Shown here: positions 19,169-29,867 of the stretch, in pieces
Layout: the number at the start of each line of letters is the position of its first letter
How positions within the stretch are numbered: position 1 is the stretch's first letter
Source: Kitasatospora humi
GTDB taxonomy: Bacteria > Actinomycetota > Actinomycetes > Streptomycetales > Streptomycetaceae
NCBI RefSeq assembly: GCF_020907985.1
Contig: NZ_JAJJPA010000011.1
Location: 100,571 to 164,570, forward strand
Direction of reading: 5' to 3'
Length of the DNA: 64,000 bases
The notes under the pieces: model-generated
What the model saw: the letters and a program-made list of their open reading frames with translations, nothing else
The model's database searches: none
Told to the model about the DNA's origin: nothing
Made by a program: the position numbers and the translations under genes

Positions 19169-20341
19169 TCAACCGGCTGGGCGGTAGGTGCCGGGGGCGA
19201 GGTAGACGGAGAAGCGCGAGGCGTCGCCGCCCCGGTAGGACAGGAAGTTCTGGGTCAGCGACTGGGTCAGCGGCCGGTCGGCGAGGTCGTCCAGCAGTCG
19301 GACGTAGCCGTCGGCCGCCGGGGAGCCCTCGGCGCGCAGGAAGGCGGCGACCCGGTCGCGGGCGGCCGCGTCGTGGTCGTGCACGGGGATCAGCGGGACG
19401 TAGATCGTCGCGCTCGGGAGGTCGTGCCGGGTGTCGAGGGTGAAGGTGGTGACCGGCGGTTTGCGCTGCCAGGCGGCGGCGTCGTGCGGACCGTTGATCT
19501 GCTGCAGTGCTCGGGCGAACAGACCGGGGACGTGGTCGCGGGCTACCGCCGCCTTGGCGTCGATCTCAGACGCGCTCACCCCGGAGTGCGCCAGGTACAG
19601 CTGCACTCTGAACTCCTCGTCGCCCACCAGGTCCAGGGCGAGGGCGACCGGCTCGTGGCCCGGGTCGAAACGGCCGCCCAGGTGGTCGACGAGGGCGCGC
19701 CAAGGGCGTTCCAGGCCGAGGCGGAGCATGGCCTGCTCGGTGCGTGCGGCGGACTGCTCCCGGCCGGCCACCGCCGGGTTGACGAAGGCCTTGTACGCGG
19801 GTGGCGCGTCGGGCTGCCAAGCCACGGCGTGGGCGAAGGTGAAGAACCCCTGCGGGTCGTCCTCGGTGAAGAGGTCCTCGACGGCGAGCAGCCGGTCGAT
19901 CGAGACGCCCGGCCGACCGGCGAGCCGCCGGGTGAAGGCCATCGCGTCGCGCATCCGGCTCATGGCGGTGCCGTCGCCGGGTGGCTCGATGGAGAGGCGG
20001 ACGGCAGCGGTGGCGTCGTGCCAGGCGATCGACGGCTCGAAGGGCATGCCGTCGATGGAGACCCAGCAGGCGCGTTCCGGCGGCACGCCGACCGGGAGGC
20101 GCCCCCAGGGTTCGGTCAGGTCCTGGAGCAGGGCGAGGATCGACTCGCGGCTCTCGCCGGTGAGCCCGAGGCTCTGGTGGGCGCGCCAGACCCGGTCGCA
20201 GGCGACCTCGGCGAAGGTGTCGGTCAGCCGGTAGCGGGTGGAGTCGAAGCGTAACGGGCGTCCGATCATCTCGGGGATCACGCCGGTATCGGCGCTGAAG
20301 ACGGCGGCTGCGGTGCCCGCCTCGAGGCTCTGGGGCTCCAT
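19169..20341 (-). CDS. tleC: DMATS/CymD-type aromatic (indole) prenyltransferase, TleC-like
   Basis: A 390-residue ABBA-fold prenyltransferase of the DMATS/CymD family, a typical size for bacterial members. Characteristic segments include CWVSIDGMPFEPSIAWH (with the acidic residue that activates the indole), YKAFVNP, FRVQLYLAH, TFTLDTRHDLPSATIYVPLIP and SYRGGDASRFSVYLAPG at the end. It is divergent from an NRPS with the domain order of teleocidin/lyngbyatoxin synthetases, so it probably attaches a prenyl or geranyl group to indolactam. Residue 30 is encoded by TTA (20252-20254), so production may depend on bldA. Chain length and regiochemistry cannot be read directly. Confidence 0.87.
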   Translation of the reverse strand: MEPQSLEAGTAAAVFSADTGVIPEMIGRPLRFDSTRYRLTDTFAEVACDRVWRAHQSLGLTGESRESILALLQDLTEPWGRLPVGVPPERACWVSIDGMPFEPSIAWHDATAAVRLSIEPPGDGTAMSRMRDAMAFTRRLAGRPGVSIDRLLAVEDLFTEDDPQGFFTFAHAVAWQPDAPPAYKAFVNPAVAGREQSAARTEQAMLRLGLERPWRALVDHLGGRFDPGHEPVALALDLVGDEEFRVQLYLAHSGVSASEIDAKAAVARDHVPGLFARALQQINGPHDAAAWQRKPPVTTFTLDTRHDLPSATIYVPLIPVHDHDAAARDRVAAFLRAEGSPAADGYVRLLDDLADRPLTQSLTQNFLSYRGGDASRFSVYLAPGTYRPAG

Positions 20342-20800
20342 CGGGTCTCCGTGAGGTGTGTGGGGCGAGTGGGTCGGCCGAAGCGTGCGCGATCATCTCA
20401 TCGGCGGCCGGTCCTGGTTCGTGCTTTGCCGAAAGGTCGATTACCTGAGTGACCGTCAGGTACGTGTTTCGGCCAAGCTGTTGCTCGAACGTAGCCGAAT
20501 CGTCGCGTGCCCGGGCCTGCGCCGGGCGCGCAAGGTGCGGCTGGCGGAACGCGGTGGAGGCACGTCCCAGCCGCGCACACCTGGGGTGTTGCCCAGAGTC
20601 GCCACTCGAAGACGATCTGTGTGCGAGAAGTGCCGAAACCATGACCGCGCCCGAATGGATGGCGGCGATCTTTGGCATGATCCTGATTAGTCTTCGCGAT
20701 CACCTGCCCGCCAGGCCGTCCGGTGTCCTGCCATGAGCCCTCGGCCGCCGGGCTGCCGTTGCCGCGTCCCGCAACGTCCGCGCAGAGGAGTTCTTGACCC
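20342..20800. other. Divergent control region between prenyltransferase and NRPS
   Basis: This 459-bp region holds no convincing gene. It contains a nested inverted repeat at 20428-20473 and a less GC-rich stretch at about 20660-20700 in front of the NRPS. The NRPS start is preceded by AGAGGAG at about 20784. I could not assign clear -35/-10 pairs. Confidence 0.55.
20428..20473. promoter_or_regulatory. Nested inverted repeat, candidate operator or attenuating stem
   Basis: The inner arms TACCTGA (20442-20448) and TCAGGTA (20456-20462) are perfect with 7 bp between them. The outer arms GCCGAAA (20428-20434) and TTTCGGC (20467-20473) are also perfect. The inner repeat looks like a dimeric repressor site. 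Confidence 0.6.
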
Positions 20801-23800
20801 GTGTCCGCCCAGCGCCCCTCTCAGCATCCACTTCCACCGGTCCGCGGTCCGCTCGGTGAGACCCTGCCGGAGGCATTCCGCCGCCAGGTCGAACGCACGC
20901 CCGACGCGACCGCGCTGGTCAGTGACGGCACAAGCCTGACGTACCGTCAGCTTGATGCCAGAGCTGAGGCGTTGGCCCACCGCCTGGTGGCCGCGGGAGC
21001 TGGCCCGGAGTCGGTCGTCGCGGTCCTGCTGGAGCGCTCGGCCGAGTTGGTGGTGGCGCTGCTCGCGGTCGCCAGGTCGGGCGGCTGCTACCTGCCGCTG
21101 GATCCGCGCCAGCCCGCCGCCCGGCTGGCCTGGCTGCTGGAGCAGACCGGTGCCCGGCTGCTGCTGGCCGCCGAGCCGCACCCGGCGGCCCAGGTCGGCC
21201 CCGGCCTGCCGGCGATCCCGGTGCCGCCCGTCGAGACCGAGCCGGAGGAACCGCCCACTGCCCTCGACGTGCCCGTCAGGCCGGGCCAGTTGGCGTACAT
21301 CATGTTCACCTCCGGTTCGACCGGCACCCCCAAGGGAGTGGCGGTCACCCATGAGAACGTGGTCGGCCTGGCGCAGGACCCGTCGTTCCACGGTGGCGCC
21401 CACCGCCGCGTCCTGCTGCACTCGCCGCACGCCTTCGACGCCTCGACGTACGAGCTGTGGGTGCCACTGCTGTCCGGTGGGACCGTGGTGGTCGCACCCG
21501 AGGGCGAGCTGGACGCGGCTGCCGTGGCCGATGCCGTCAGCGGCGCGGGTGTCACCGCACTCTGGGTGACGGCCGGGCTGTTCGCCGTCCTGGCGGAGGA
21601 GGACCCGGGCTGCTTCACCGGCCTGCGCGAGGTGTGGACCGGCGGGGACGAAGTCCCGCCCGCCGCCGTACGCCGCGTGCTTGCGGCCTGCCCCGGAACG
21701 GCGGTCGGCAACGGCTACGGTCCCACCGAGACCACCACGTTCGCCACCTGCCACCGGATGGCCGACGCCGACCGGATCGGCACCCGGGTGCCGATCGGCA
21801 CCGCCATGGCCGGGATGCGCACGGCCGTCCTCGACCGACGCCTGCGCCCCGTCGCGCCGGGCGAGGTCGGCGAACTCCACGTCGGCGGTTCGGGCCTGGC
21901 CCGGGGCTACTGGGGGCGGCCCGGCCTGACCGCCGAGCGGTTCGTCGCCGACCCCTACGGCGAGCCCGGCGCGCGGCTGTTCCGCACCGGCGACCTGGTG
22001 CGCCAAACCCCTTGCGGGGACTTGGAGTTCGTCGGCCGCGCCGACGACCAGGTGAAGATCCGCGGATTCCGGGTGGAACCCGGCGAGGTGGCGGCCGTGC
22101 TCGGCGGGCATCCCGAGGTGGCCCAGGCCGCCGTGGTGGTTGGCGCCGACCGCGCGGGGCAGAAACGGCTGCTCGCCTACGTGGTGCCGGCCGATCAGGG
22201 CCGTGCCCAGGAGCCCACCGACTCCGTGGCCGAATGGCAGGGGATCTACGACACCCTCTACCAGGGCGCCGCCGAGGCACGGCTCGGCGAGGACTTCTCG
22301 GGCTGGAACAGCAGTTACGACGGCGGGCCCATCCCGCCGGACCAGATGCACGAGTGGCGGGAGGCCACCGTGGCCCGGATCCGCGAGCTGCGCCCGCGCC
22401 GGGTGCTGGAGATCGGCGTCGGAACCGGCCTGCTGCTGGCCCGGCTGGCCCGGGACTGCGAGGCCTACTGGGGCACCGACCTCTCCGGTCGGGTCGTCGA
22501 GGCACTGGGAGCGCTGGTGGCCCGCGACCCGGCGTTGGCCGGGCGGGTCGAGCTGCGCGCCCTCGCCGCCCACCGGACGGCCGAGCTGCCGCGCGACTAC
22601 TTCGACACCGTCGTCATCAACTCGGTCACGCAGTACTTCCCGGACGGCCGCTACCTCGCCGAGGTGCTGGCCGGCGCGGTCGAGCTGCTGGTCCCCGGCG
22701 GCGCCCTCTTCGTCGGAGACGTACGGCAGTTGCGGCTGCTGCGCGCCTTCCACACCGACGTCCGGCTGCGTCGCCCGGAACTGCCGGCCGACCGCGCGGC
22801 GATCCGGGCGGCCGTCGAGCGTAACCTGGTGCGCGAGAAGGAGTTGCTGGTCGACCCGGCCTTCTTCACCGAGCTGGCGCACACCCTGCCCGAGGTCGAG
22901 GGCAGCGAGGTGCGGGTCAAGCGCGGTCGATGCGTCAACGAGCTGACCCGCTACCGCTATGACGCGGTGCTCCGCAAGAAGGGGGCGGTGCCCGAAACCG
23001 CCCTGCCGGTCCGGGAACTGGTGTGGGGGCAGGACCTCAGCAGTCCCGCTGAGCTGACCGGCCGCCTCGGCCGCGCCGAAGAGCTGCGGGTCGTCGGGGT
23101 GCCGGACGAGCGACTGCGGCCGGTCATCCGGGCGTTGCGCGCGCTGGCGGACGAACAGTCCGACGGGGTACCGGTGTTGGGCGCCCGGGACGACGCCGAG
23201 GTCGACCAGGTGGAGGAGTTCCACCGGGTGGCCGAGAAACTGGGCCTGCGGGCCTCCATCTGCTGGTCGGCCACGGGCCCGGACACCCTTGAGGTCACCC
23301 TGACCGGCCGTCGTCCGGGCACCTGGGCCGATGCACCACGGCCGACCGGGGCGCCGATCAGCTCGCTGGTCAACGCCCCGGCGAGCGCCCGGGACACCGG
23401 CGCGCTGCTGTCCTCGATCCGCGCCTACCTGCGCGACCGGCTGCCGGAGTACCTGCTGCCCGCCACGACGGTGGTCCTGGAGGCGCTGCCGCTGACGCCC
23501 AACGGCAAGGTGGACCGCCGGCGCCTGCCCGAGCCGGACGCCGGCGCCACCAGGAACGGGCGGGCCCCGCGCGACCCGATGGAACGGCTGCTCTGCGAGC
23601 TCTACGCCGACATCCTGGGCACCGGCGAGATCGGCATCGACGACAGCTTCTTCGCGCTCGGTGGCCACTCCCTCTCCGCCACCAGGCTCAGCACCCGGCT
23701 GCGGTCGGCCCTCGGGGTGGAGCTGCCGGTGCGCAGCGTCTTCGAGACGCCCACCGTGGCCGGACTGGCCGAGGCGGTGCGCCAGGCGGTGGTGGGGGAC

Positions 23801-26800
23801 CGGCCGGCGCTGACGGCCGGAGCACGGCCCACGCCGGTGCCGCTCTCCTTCGCCCAGCGGCGGCTGTGGTTCCTCGACCAACTGCACACGGCGGGCGCCG
23901 GCTACCACGTGCCGCTGGTGCTCGACTTGGCGGGTGCCGTGGACCGGGCGGCCCTGGAGGCAGCGCTGGCCGACCTGCTGGCCCGTCACGAGAGCCTGCG
24001 GACCGTCTTCCCCGCAGCCGCGGGCATCCCCCGTCAGCACGTGCTGGACCCTGCCGCGGCCCGGCTGCGGCTCGAGTGCACCGAGGTGGCCGCCGAAGCG
24101 TCGGCGGCGGCGGTCGCGGCGGCGGTCACGCTGCCCTTCGAGCTCGATCGGGAGCCGCCCATCCGGGCCCATCTGCTGCGCACCGCTCCCGAGCGGCACA
24201 CCCTGGTCCTGGTGGTGCATCACATCGCCTGTGACGGCTGGTCATTGGCGCCGCTCTGGCGCGACCTCGCCGCGGCCTACGCCGCGCGCCGCAGGGGCCG
24301 CGCGCCGCAACTCGAGCCGCTGCCCGTCCAGTACGCCGACTACACCCTCTGGCAGCGGCGGCTGCTGGGCGACGAGGACGACCCGCGCAGCCGGGCCGCC
24401 CGGCAACTCGGCTACTGGCGGCGCACCCTGGCAGGCCTGCCCGAGCGGCTGGAACTGCCCACCGACCGGCCCAGGCCGGCGGTGGCCGGCCAGCGCGGCG
24501 ACACCGTGCGCTTCACGCTGGACCAGGAACTGCACCGGCGGATCACCGAGTTGGCCGAACAGGTCGGAGCCAGCCCGTTCATGGTGCTGCACGCCGCGCT
24601 CGCGGCCCTGCTCACCAAGCTCGGCGCCGGCAGCGACATCGTGATCGGCACCCCGGTCGCTGGACGCACCGACCACGCGCTCGACGAGCTGGTCGGGTTC
24701 TTCGTCAACACGCTGGTGCTGCGCACCGACACCGCCGGCAACCCGTCCTTCCGCGAACTGCTGGCCCGGGTCCGGGAGGGCGACCTGGCCGCCTACGCTC
24801 ACCAGGACGTGCCGTTCGAACAGCTGGTGGACGCCCTCGCTCCGGCCCGCGGCCTGGCCCACCACCCGCTGTTCCAGGTGTTGTTGGCCCTGCAGAACGC
24901 TCCGCAGGCCACCCCGCGGCTGCCCGGCCTGACCGTCACCCAGCGGGAGGTGGGCACCGGTGCCAGCCGGTTCGACCTCTCGATCAGCCTCCAGGAGCAG
25001 TTCGGCCCCGACCGGCGGCCCCAGGGCATGGCCGGAGTGGCCGAGTACCGCACCGACCTCTTCGACCGCGCCGGCATCCGACTCCTGCTGCAGCGGTTCA
25101 CCCACCTGCTGGCGGCGGTGACCGCCGACCCGGGGCGGCGCCTCGGCAACCTCGACGTGGTGCTGCCCGAGGAGCGCGAGCGGCTGCTGGCGCACAGCGG
25201 GGACGGCGGTCCGGACGTGCCGCGCCGAACCCTCCCCGAGCTGTTCGAGGCCCAGGTCCGGCGCACCCCGCACGCCACCGCGCTGATCCACGACGACGGG
25301 ACGGGCGCCGTCAGCCGGCTCAGCTACCGCGAACTGGACCTGCGCTCCAACCGGCTCGCCCGCCGGCTGATCGGCCACGGTGTCGGCCCGGAACGGTTCG
25401 TGGGCATCGCGCTGCCCCGGGGCGTCGACGCGGTCGTCGCCACCCTGGCCGTGCTGAAAGCGGGCGGGGCGTACGTGCCGCTGGACGCCGACTATCCGGC
25501 GGCGCGGCTGGAGTCGATGGCCGAGGACGTCCGCCCCACGGTGCTGCTGACCGACTCCGCCACCGTGCTGCCGCTGACCGGAACGCCGCGGATCGTCCTC
25601 GACTCGGCCCACAACCGGCGCTCGGTGGCCGACCGGCCGCAGACCCGGGTCACCGACGCCGACCGGATCGAGCCGCTGACCTGTGATCACCCCGCGTACG
25701 TGGTCTACACCTCCGGCTCCACCGGGCGTCCCAAGGGCGTGGTGGTGACGCATTCGGGCTTCGCCGGGGTGGCGGAGGCGCAGCTGCGGCGGTTCGGGGT
25801 GACCGGGTCCAGCCGGATCCTGCAGTTCGCCTCGCACAGCTTCGACGGAGCGGTCTGGGAGCTGTGGGGCGCGCTGCTCACCGGAGCGACGCTGGTGATG
25901 GCACCCGCCGAGACCACCGCTCCCGGGCCGGCGCTGACCGCTCTGGTGGAGCGGCACCGGATCAGCCACGCCACCCTGCCGACGGCCGCGTTGAGCGCGT
26001 TGGAGCCGCAGCAGCTGCCCTCGCTCACCTCGATGATCGCCTCCGGTGAGGCGCTCCCGGGCGAGACGGTGCGCCGCTGGTCGGCCGGTCGGCGCTTCCT
26101 CAACGGCTACGGCCCGACCGAGACCACCGTCTGCGCCACCCTCAGCGCCCCACTCGCCGGCAGCGCCACGCCACCGATCGGCCGGGCCACCGTCAACGCC
26201 CGGGTCTACGTGCTCGACCGCGACCTGACCCTGGTACCGCCCGGGGTGATCGGCGAACTGCACGTCGCCGGCGCCGGGGTGGCGCGCGGCTACCTGTGCC
26301 GACCCGGTCTCACCGCCGACCGTTTCGTGGCCGACCCCTTCGGCCCGCCGGGCAGCCGGATGTACCGGACCGGTGACCTGGTCCGCTGGAACGACGACGG
26401 TCAGCTGCAGTTCGTCGGCCGTGCCGACGGCCAGGTGAAGATCCGGGGCTTCCGGATCGAGACCGGCGAGGTGGAGGCCGCGCTCAGCGGTCTCCCCGGC
26501 GTGGCGCAGGCGGTCGTCGTCCCCAAGGAGGACCGGCACGGCGGCAGTTACCTGGCCGCGTACGCGGTGCCGGCCGATGGCGAGGTGCCGCCGGACGGCC
26601 GGGAGCTGCGCGGCCGACTGGCCGGTCTGCTGCCGCAGTACCTGGTCCCGGCCGCGGTGCTGGTGGTGGACGCACTGCCGGTGACGGTGACCGGCAAGGT
26701 CGACCGGGCCGCGCTGCCGGAGCCCGATTTCGCGGCGCTGTCGGCGGGCCGGGCACCGCGCAGTCCGCGCGAGCAGATCCTCTGCGAGCTGTTCGCCGAG

Positions 26801-28243
26801 GTCCTGGGCGTCCCCAGGGTGAGCATCGACGACGGTTTCTTCGCCCTCGGCGGCAACTCGCTGCTGGTGCCCAGGGTGATCAGCGGCATCCGGCGCCGAC
26901 TGGGCGTCGCTCCGGCAGTGCGCACGCTCTTCGAGCACCAGTCGGTGGCCGCGCTGCTGGCCGCACTCGACGGCTCGCCCGGGGCCGGCCCCGCGGCCGG
27001 CCCGACGCCCGCCCGGCTCGCGGCGGACTCCGTGCTGGACCCGGGGATCACCGTCACCCCGCGGCCGACCGCGGCGGGCAGCGGGGTGGACGGTCGGCCC
27101 GGCCGGCTGTCCGCGTCCCCCGCCCGGGAGAGCCTGCTGCTGACCGGTGCGACCGGCTTCCTCGGTGCCTTCCTGCTGCGCGAGTTGCTCGACCGCACCG
27201 ACGCGGACGTCCACTGCCTGGTGCGGGCCGAGGACGAGGAGCAGGCCCACCGGCGGATCCGCCGCAGCCTGAGCGGCTACGGGCTGTGGAACGAGTTCTC
27301 CCGCCGCCGGATCGTGGCCGTGCCGGGCGACCTGGAGCAGCCGCTGCTGGGGCTGACCCCCGAGCGGTTCGAGCGGCTCGCCGCACGGCTGGACGCCGTC
27401 TACCACGATGGCGCGCGGGTCAGCGCGGTCGACCCCTACCAGCTGCTGCGGGCGGCCAATGTGTCGGGAACCCAGGAGGTGCTGCGCCTGGCCGCGCTGG
27501 CCGGCGGTGTGCCGGTGCACCACGTCTCCACGGCCGCCGTCGCCGTCCGCGCCGACGAACGGGACGGCACCGTGCCCGAGTCCCGCCGGCTGGGCGCGCG
27601 GGAGGTGATGGCGGGTGGCTACCCCGCCAGCAAGTGGGCGGCCGAGGAGCTGGTGTGGGCGGCCGGCGGGCGCGGCATCCCGGTCGGCGTCTACCGGTTG
27701 GGCCGGGTGAGCGGGAGCACCGTGACCGGTGCGGGCTCCACCCGGGACGTGTTCTGGCAGTTGGTGCGTGCCATGCTGGTGGTCGGCGCGGCCCCGCGTC
27801 CCGCCCGGGACACCGCCCAGCTCGTCGACCTGGTGCCCGTCGACTACGCCGCCTCCGCCATCGTCCGGCTCTCCCGGCGCCCCGGCAGCGCGGGCCTGGC
27901 CCACCACCTGGTCTGCCCCACCCCGCTGCCGGTCGCGGACGTACTGGACCAACTGCGCTCGTACGGCTACAAGTTGGCGCACACTGGGCTGGACGACTGG
28001 ACCCGTGCCGTGCACGAACGCGCGGAGGCGGAGGCCGGCACGCTGGACGGAGCCGTCCTGCTCACCGACGTCCTGCCCGAGCTGGACCGGCTCGGGCGGA
28101 TCCGGTTCGAGCGGACCAACACCCTGGCCGGGCTCGCCGGTTCGGGTCTGGAGTTCCCGCCGCTGGACGGCGCGCTGCTGCGCGCCTACATCGACTCCTT
28201 CATCAGCTCGGGCTTCTTCCCGCCACCGCCCGCCGAGCACTGA
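20801..28243 (+). CDS. tleA: Two-module NRPS A-NMT-T-C-A-T-R, TleA/LtxA-like
   Basis: A 2480-residue dipeptide synthetase. A1 begins near residue 12 (A3 core [14 protein letters not shown] at about 166); an N-methyltransferase ([15 protein letters not shown] at about 536) is inserted before the A10 motif NGKVDRR (about 901). T1 is [14 protein letters not shown] (about 950), C starts near 1013 with HHIACDGWS (about 1140), A2 spans about 1477-1970, T2 is [14 protein letters not shown] (about 2013), and a thioester reductase ([13 protein letters not shown] at about 2111; YxxxK as YPASK) ends it. This order is that of LtxA and TleA, which make N-methylvalyl-tryptophanol. My pocket reading for A1 (D-A-Y-W-W-G-G-T-F-K) fits Val; A2 (D-G-W-T-I-S-G-V-C-K) fits a bulky aromatic such as Trp. 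Start GTG at 20801. Confidence 0.93.
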   Translation: MSAQRPSQHPLPPVRGPLGETLPEAFRRQVERTPDATALVSDGTSLTYRQLDARAEALAHRLVAAGAGPESVVAVLLERSAELVVALLAVARSGGCYLPLDPRQPAARLAWLLEQTGARLLLAAEPHPAAQVGPGLPAIPVPPVETEPEEPPTALDVPVRPGQLAYIMFTSGSTGTPKGVAVTHENVVGLAQDPSFHGGAHRRVLLHSPHAFDASTYELWVPLLSGGTVVVAPEGELDAAAVADAVSGAGVTALWVTAGLFAVLAEEDPGCFTGLREVWTGGDEVPPAAVRRVLAACPGTAVGNGYGPTETTTFATCHRMADADRIGTRVPIGTAMAGMRTAVLDRRLRPVAPGEVGELHVGGSGLARGYWGRPGLTAERFVADPYGEPGARLFRTGDLVRQTPCGDLEFVGRADDQVKIRGFRVEPGEVAAVLGGHPEVAQAAVVVGADRAGQKRLLAYVVPADQGRAQEPTDSVAEWQGIYDTLYQGAAEARLGEDFSGWNSSYDGGPIPPDQMHEWREATVARIRELRPRRVLEIGVGTGLLLARLARDCEAYWGTDLSGRVVEALGALVARDPALAGRVELRALAAHRTAELPRDYFDTVVINSVTQYFPDGRYLAEVLAGAVELLVPGGALFVGDVRQLRLLRAFHTDVRLRRPELPADRAAIRAAVERNLVREKELLVDPAFFTELAHTLPEVEGSEVRVKRGRCVNELTRYRYDAVLRKKGAVPETALPVRELVWGQDLSSPAELTGRLGRAEELRVVGVPDERLRPVIRALRALADEQSDGVPVLGARDDAEVDQVEEFHRVAEKLGLRASICWSATGPDTLEVTLTGRRPGTWADAPRPTGAPISSLVNAPASARDTGALLSSIRAYLRDRLPEYLLPATTVVLEALPLTPNGKVDRRRLPEPDAGATRNGRAPRDPMERLLCELYADILGTGEIGIDDSFFALGGHSLSATRLSTRLRSALGVELPVRSVFETPTVAGLAEAVRQAVVGDRPALTAGARPTPVPLSFAQRRLWFLDQLHTAGAGYHVPLVLDLAGAVDRAALEAALADLLARHESLRTVFPAAAGIPRQHVLDPAAARLRLECTEVAAEASAAAVAAAVTLPFELDREPPIRAHLLRTAPERHTLVLVVHHIACDGWSLAPLWRDLAAAYAARRRGRAPQLEPLPVQYADYTLWQRRLLGDEDDPRSRAARQLGYWRRTLAGLPERLELPTDRPRPAVAGQRGDTVRFTLDQELHRRITELAEQVGASPFMVLHAALAALLTKLGAGSDIVIGTPVAGRTDHALDELVGFFVNTLVLRTDTAGNPSFRELLARVREGDLAAYAHQDVPFEQLVDALAPARGLAHHPLFQVLLALQNAPQATPRLPGLTVTQREVGTGASRFDLSISLQEQFGPDRRPQGMAGVAEYRTDLFDRAGIRLLLQRFTHLLAAVTADPGRRLGNLDVVLPEERERLLAHSGDGGPDVPRRTLPELFEAQVRRTPHATALIHDDGTGAVSRLSYRELDLRSNRLARRLIGHGVGPERFVGIALPRGVDAVVATLAVLKAGGAYVPLDADYPAARLESMAEDVRPTVLLTDSATVLPLTGTPRIVLDSAHNRRSVADRPQTRVTDADRIEPLTCDHPAYVVYTSGSTGRPKGVVVTHSGFAGVAEAQLRRFGVTGSSRILQFASHSFDGAVWELWGALLTGATLVMAPAETTAPGPALTALVERHRISHATLPTAALSALEPQQLPSLTSMIASGEALPGETVRRWSAGRRFLNGYGPTETTVCATLSAPLAGSATPPIGRATVNARVYVLDRDLTLVPPGVIGELHVAGAGVARGYLCRPGLTADRFVADPFGPPGSRMYRTGDLVRWNDDGQLQFVGRADGQVKIRGFRIETGEVEAALSGLPGVAQAVVVPKEDRHGGSYLAAYAVPADGEVPPDGRELRGRLAGLLPQYLVPAAVLVVDALPVTVTGKVDRAALPEPDFAALSAGRAPRSPREQILCELFAEVLGVPRVSIDDGFFALGGNSLLVPRVISGIRRRLGVAPAVRTLFEHQSVAALLAALDGSPGAGPAAGPTPARLAADSVLDPGITVTPRPTAAGSGVDGRPGRLSASPARESLLLTGATGFLGAFLLRELLDRTDADVHCLVRAEDEEQAHRRIRRSLSGYGLWNEFSRRRIVAVPGDLEQPLLGLTPERFERLAARLDAVYHDGARVSAVDPYQLLRAANVSGTQEVLRLAALAGGVPVHHVSTAAVAVRADERDGTVPESRRLGAREVMAGGYPASKWAAEELVWAAGGRGIPVGVYRLGRVSGSTVTGAGSTRDVFWQLVRAMLVVGAAPRPARDTAQLVDLVPVDYAASAIVRLSRRPGSAGLAHHLVCPTPLPVADVLDQLRSYGYKLAHTGLDDWTRAVHERAEAEAGTLDGAVLLTDVLPELDRLGRIRFERTNTLAGLAGSGLEFPPLDGALLRAYIDSFISSGFFPPPPAEH

Positions 28244-28309
28244 GCCCGGCCGGTACCCGCAGACCCCGGCGTTTCCCTCAACTCCCGCCAATCCTCGGAA
28301 GGAAGACCC

Positions 28310-28540
28310 GTGAGCAATTCCTGGGGCGACACCGACGGCACCTTCCTGGTGCTGGTCAACGACGAGGAGCAGCACTCCCTGTGGCCGGCCTTCACCGCGG
28401 TCCCGGCCGGCTGGCGCACGGTGTACGGACCGTCCACCCACGACCAGTGCCTGGCGTACGTCGACGAGAACTGGACCGACCTGCGGCCCAAGAGCCTCGC
28501 CGACCACCACACCCAACTCTCGGAGGCGCGTTCGGCATGA
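28310..28540 (+). CDS. mbtH: MbtH-like NRPS accessory protein
   Basis: A 76-residue MbtH-family chaperone that binds and activates NRPS adenylation domains. The family pattern is present: FLVLVNDEEQHSLWP, then PAGWRTVYG and the conserved Trp of DENWTDLRP. GTG at 28310 follows an AAGGAAG ribosome-binding site. Its stop overlaps the P450 start by 4 nt (ATGA), placing NRPS, MbtH and P450 in one operon. Confidence 0.97.
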   Translation: MSNSWGDTDGTFLVLVNDEEQHSLWPAFTAVPAGWRTVYGPSTHDQCLAYVDENWTDLRPKSLADHHTQLSEARSA

Positions 28541-29745
28541 GTGACCAGACCATGGACCACACCACCCCTCCCGGCTACCCCTTCAACGAGGCCGAGGCAC
28601 TGGAACTCGACCCGCTCTACCAGCAGTTGCGCGCCGAGCAGCCCGTCCTGCGGGTCTCCTGCCCCTACGGCGAGGACGCCTGGCTGGTCACCAACCACGC
28701 CGACATGAAGACGATCCTCGGTGATCCCCGGTTCAGCCGAGCGGCTGCCGCCCAGCACGACGAGTCGCGGCTGACCCCGCTGCCGATCAACACCAGCATC
28801 CTGGGCATGGACTCGCACGACCACGCCCGGCTGCGGCGGCTGCTCTCCAAGGTGTTCACCATGCGCCGGGTGGAGCTGCTGCGCCCGAAGATCGAGCGGG
28901 AGGCCGACCGGCTGGTCGACGCCCTGGTCGCGGCGGGCGAACCCGGCGATCTGATGGAGGGCTTCGCGGTGCCGTTCGCGGGCACCGTCATCTGCGACCT
29001 GCTCGGCGTGCCGTTCGAGGACCGCGAGGAGTTCCGCGGCTGGCTGGACGCCTTCTCCGCGACCACGGTGATGTCCGAGGACGAGATCGAGGCGGACACC
29101 CAGCGGCTGTACGACTACATCGGCAAGCTGATGGTCAGCCGTCGGCAGGAGCCGCAGGACGACCTGATCAGCGCCATGGTCAAGGCCAGCGACGAGGAGG
29201 ACAAGCTCTCCGAGCAGGAGCTGATCGAGCTGGCCAGCGTGCTGCTGATCGCCGGCCACGAGACGGTCTCCTCCCAACTGATCGACTCGCTCTACGTGCT
29301 GCTGACCCACCCCGACCAGCTCGGACTGCTCCAGCGGCAGCCCGACCTGCTGCCGGGGGCCGTCGAGGAGCTGATGCGGTACGTACCGCTCATCTCCCAC
29401 GTCACCTTCGCCCGCTACGCCACCGAGGACGTCGAACTGAGCGGCACGCTGGTCCGCGCCGGCGAATCCGTCCTGCCCGCGATCCCTTCGGCCAACCGGG
29501 ACGAGGCGGTATTCCAGGACGCCGACCGGTTCGACGTGACGCGTGAGCACAATCCGCACCTTGGTTTCGGCTACGGAATCCACCGCTGCCTCGGCGCGCC
29601 GCTCGCGCGACTGGAAATGCAGGTGGCGCTGGAAACACTGCTCACCCGCCTTCCCGACATGCGGTGCGCGATTCCGCTGGAATCACTGGAATGGAAGGAC
29701 GGAATGCAGGTCCGCAGCCTCCTGCAATTGCCGGTCCAGTGGTGA
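28537..29745 (+). CDS. tleB: Cytochrome P450, TleB/LtxB-like (putative indolactam-forming)
   Basis: A 402-residue soluble bacterial P450 with complete motifs: I-helix LLIAGHETVSSQ, K-helix EELMR (ExxR intact), and haem loop FGYGIHRCLG with Cys at residue 351. In the lyngbyatoxin and teleocidin pathways a P450 in this position joins the valine N-methyl amine to indole C4, producing indolactam V. Its translational coupling to MbtH supports the same role here. Sequence alone cannot prove the reaction. Confidence 0.85.
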   Translation: MSDQTMDHTTPPGYPFNEAEALELDPLYQQLRAEQPVLRVSCPYGEDAWLVTNHADMKTILGDPRFSRAAAAQHDESRLTPLPINTSILGMDSHDHARLRRLLSKVFTMRRVELLRPKIEREADRLVDALVAAGEPGDLMEGFAVPFAGTVICDLLGVPFEDREEFRGWLDAFSATTVMSEDEIEADTQRLYDYIGKLMVSRRQEPQDDLISAMVKASDEEDKLSEQELIELASVLLIAGHETVSSQLIDSLYVLLTHPDQLGLLQRQPDLLPGAVEELMRYVPLISHVTFARYATEDVELSGTLVRAGESVLPAIPSANRDEAVFQDADRFDVTREHNPHLGFGYGIHRCLGAPLARLEMQVALETLLTRLPDMRCAIPLESLEWKDGMQVRSLLQLPVQW

Positions 29746-29786
29746 TGTCCGCCATTTCCGGTCCGGGGGCGACGTCGCCGGACTGA

Positions 29787-29841
29787 GACGGCGAGCCGCC
29801 GCACGGACGCCCGTCGGGTGCCCGCGCGGCGGCTCGCCGTC
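29787..29841. terminator. Strong bidirectional terminator between P450 and AKR
   Basis: The 16-bp arms at 29787-29802 and 29826-29841 are perfect reverse complements (GACGGCGAGCCGCCGC and its partner) with a 23-nt loop. They lie between the convergent P450 and aldo-keto reductase genes. Confidence 0.85.
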
Positions 29842-29867
29842 GCGCTCCGGTCCGGTCTCCGGTCCGG

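Noticed and set aside
20687..28516. Very long open frames on the minus strand across the NRPS (1178 and 1424 residues)
   Set aside because: They are antisense shadows caused by the high GC content; composition is Arg/Gly/Gln-rich with no domain, while the plus strand has all NRPS motifs.
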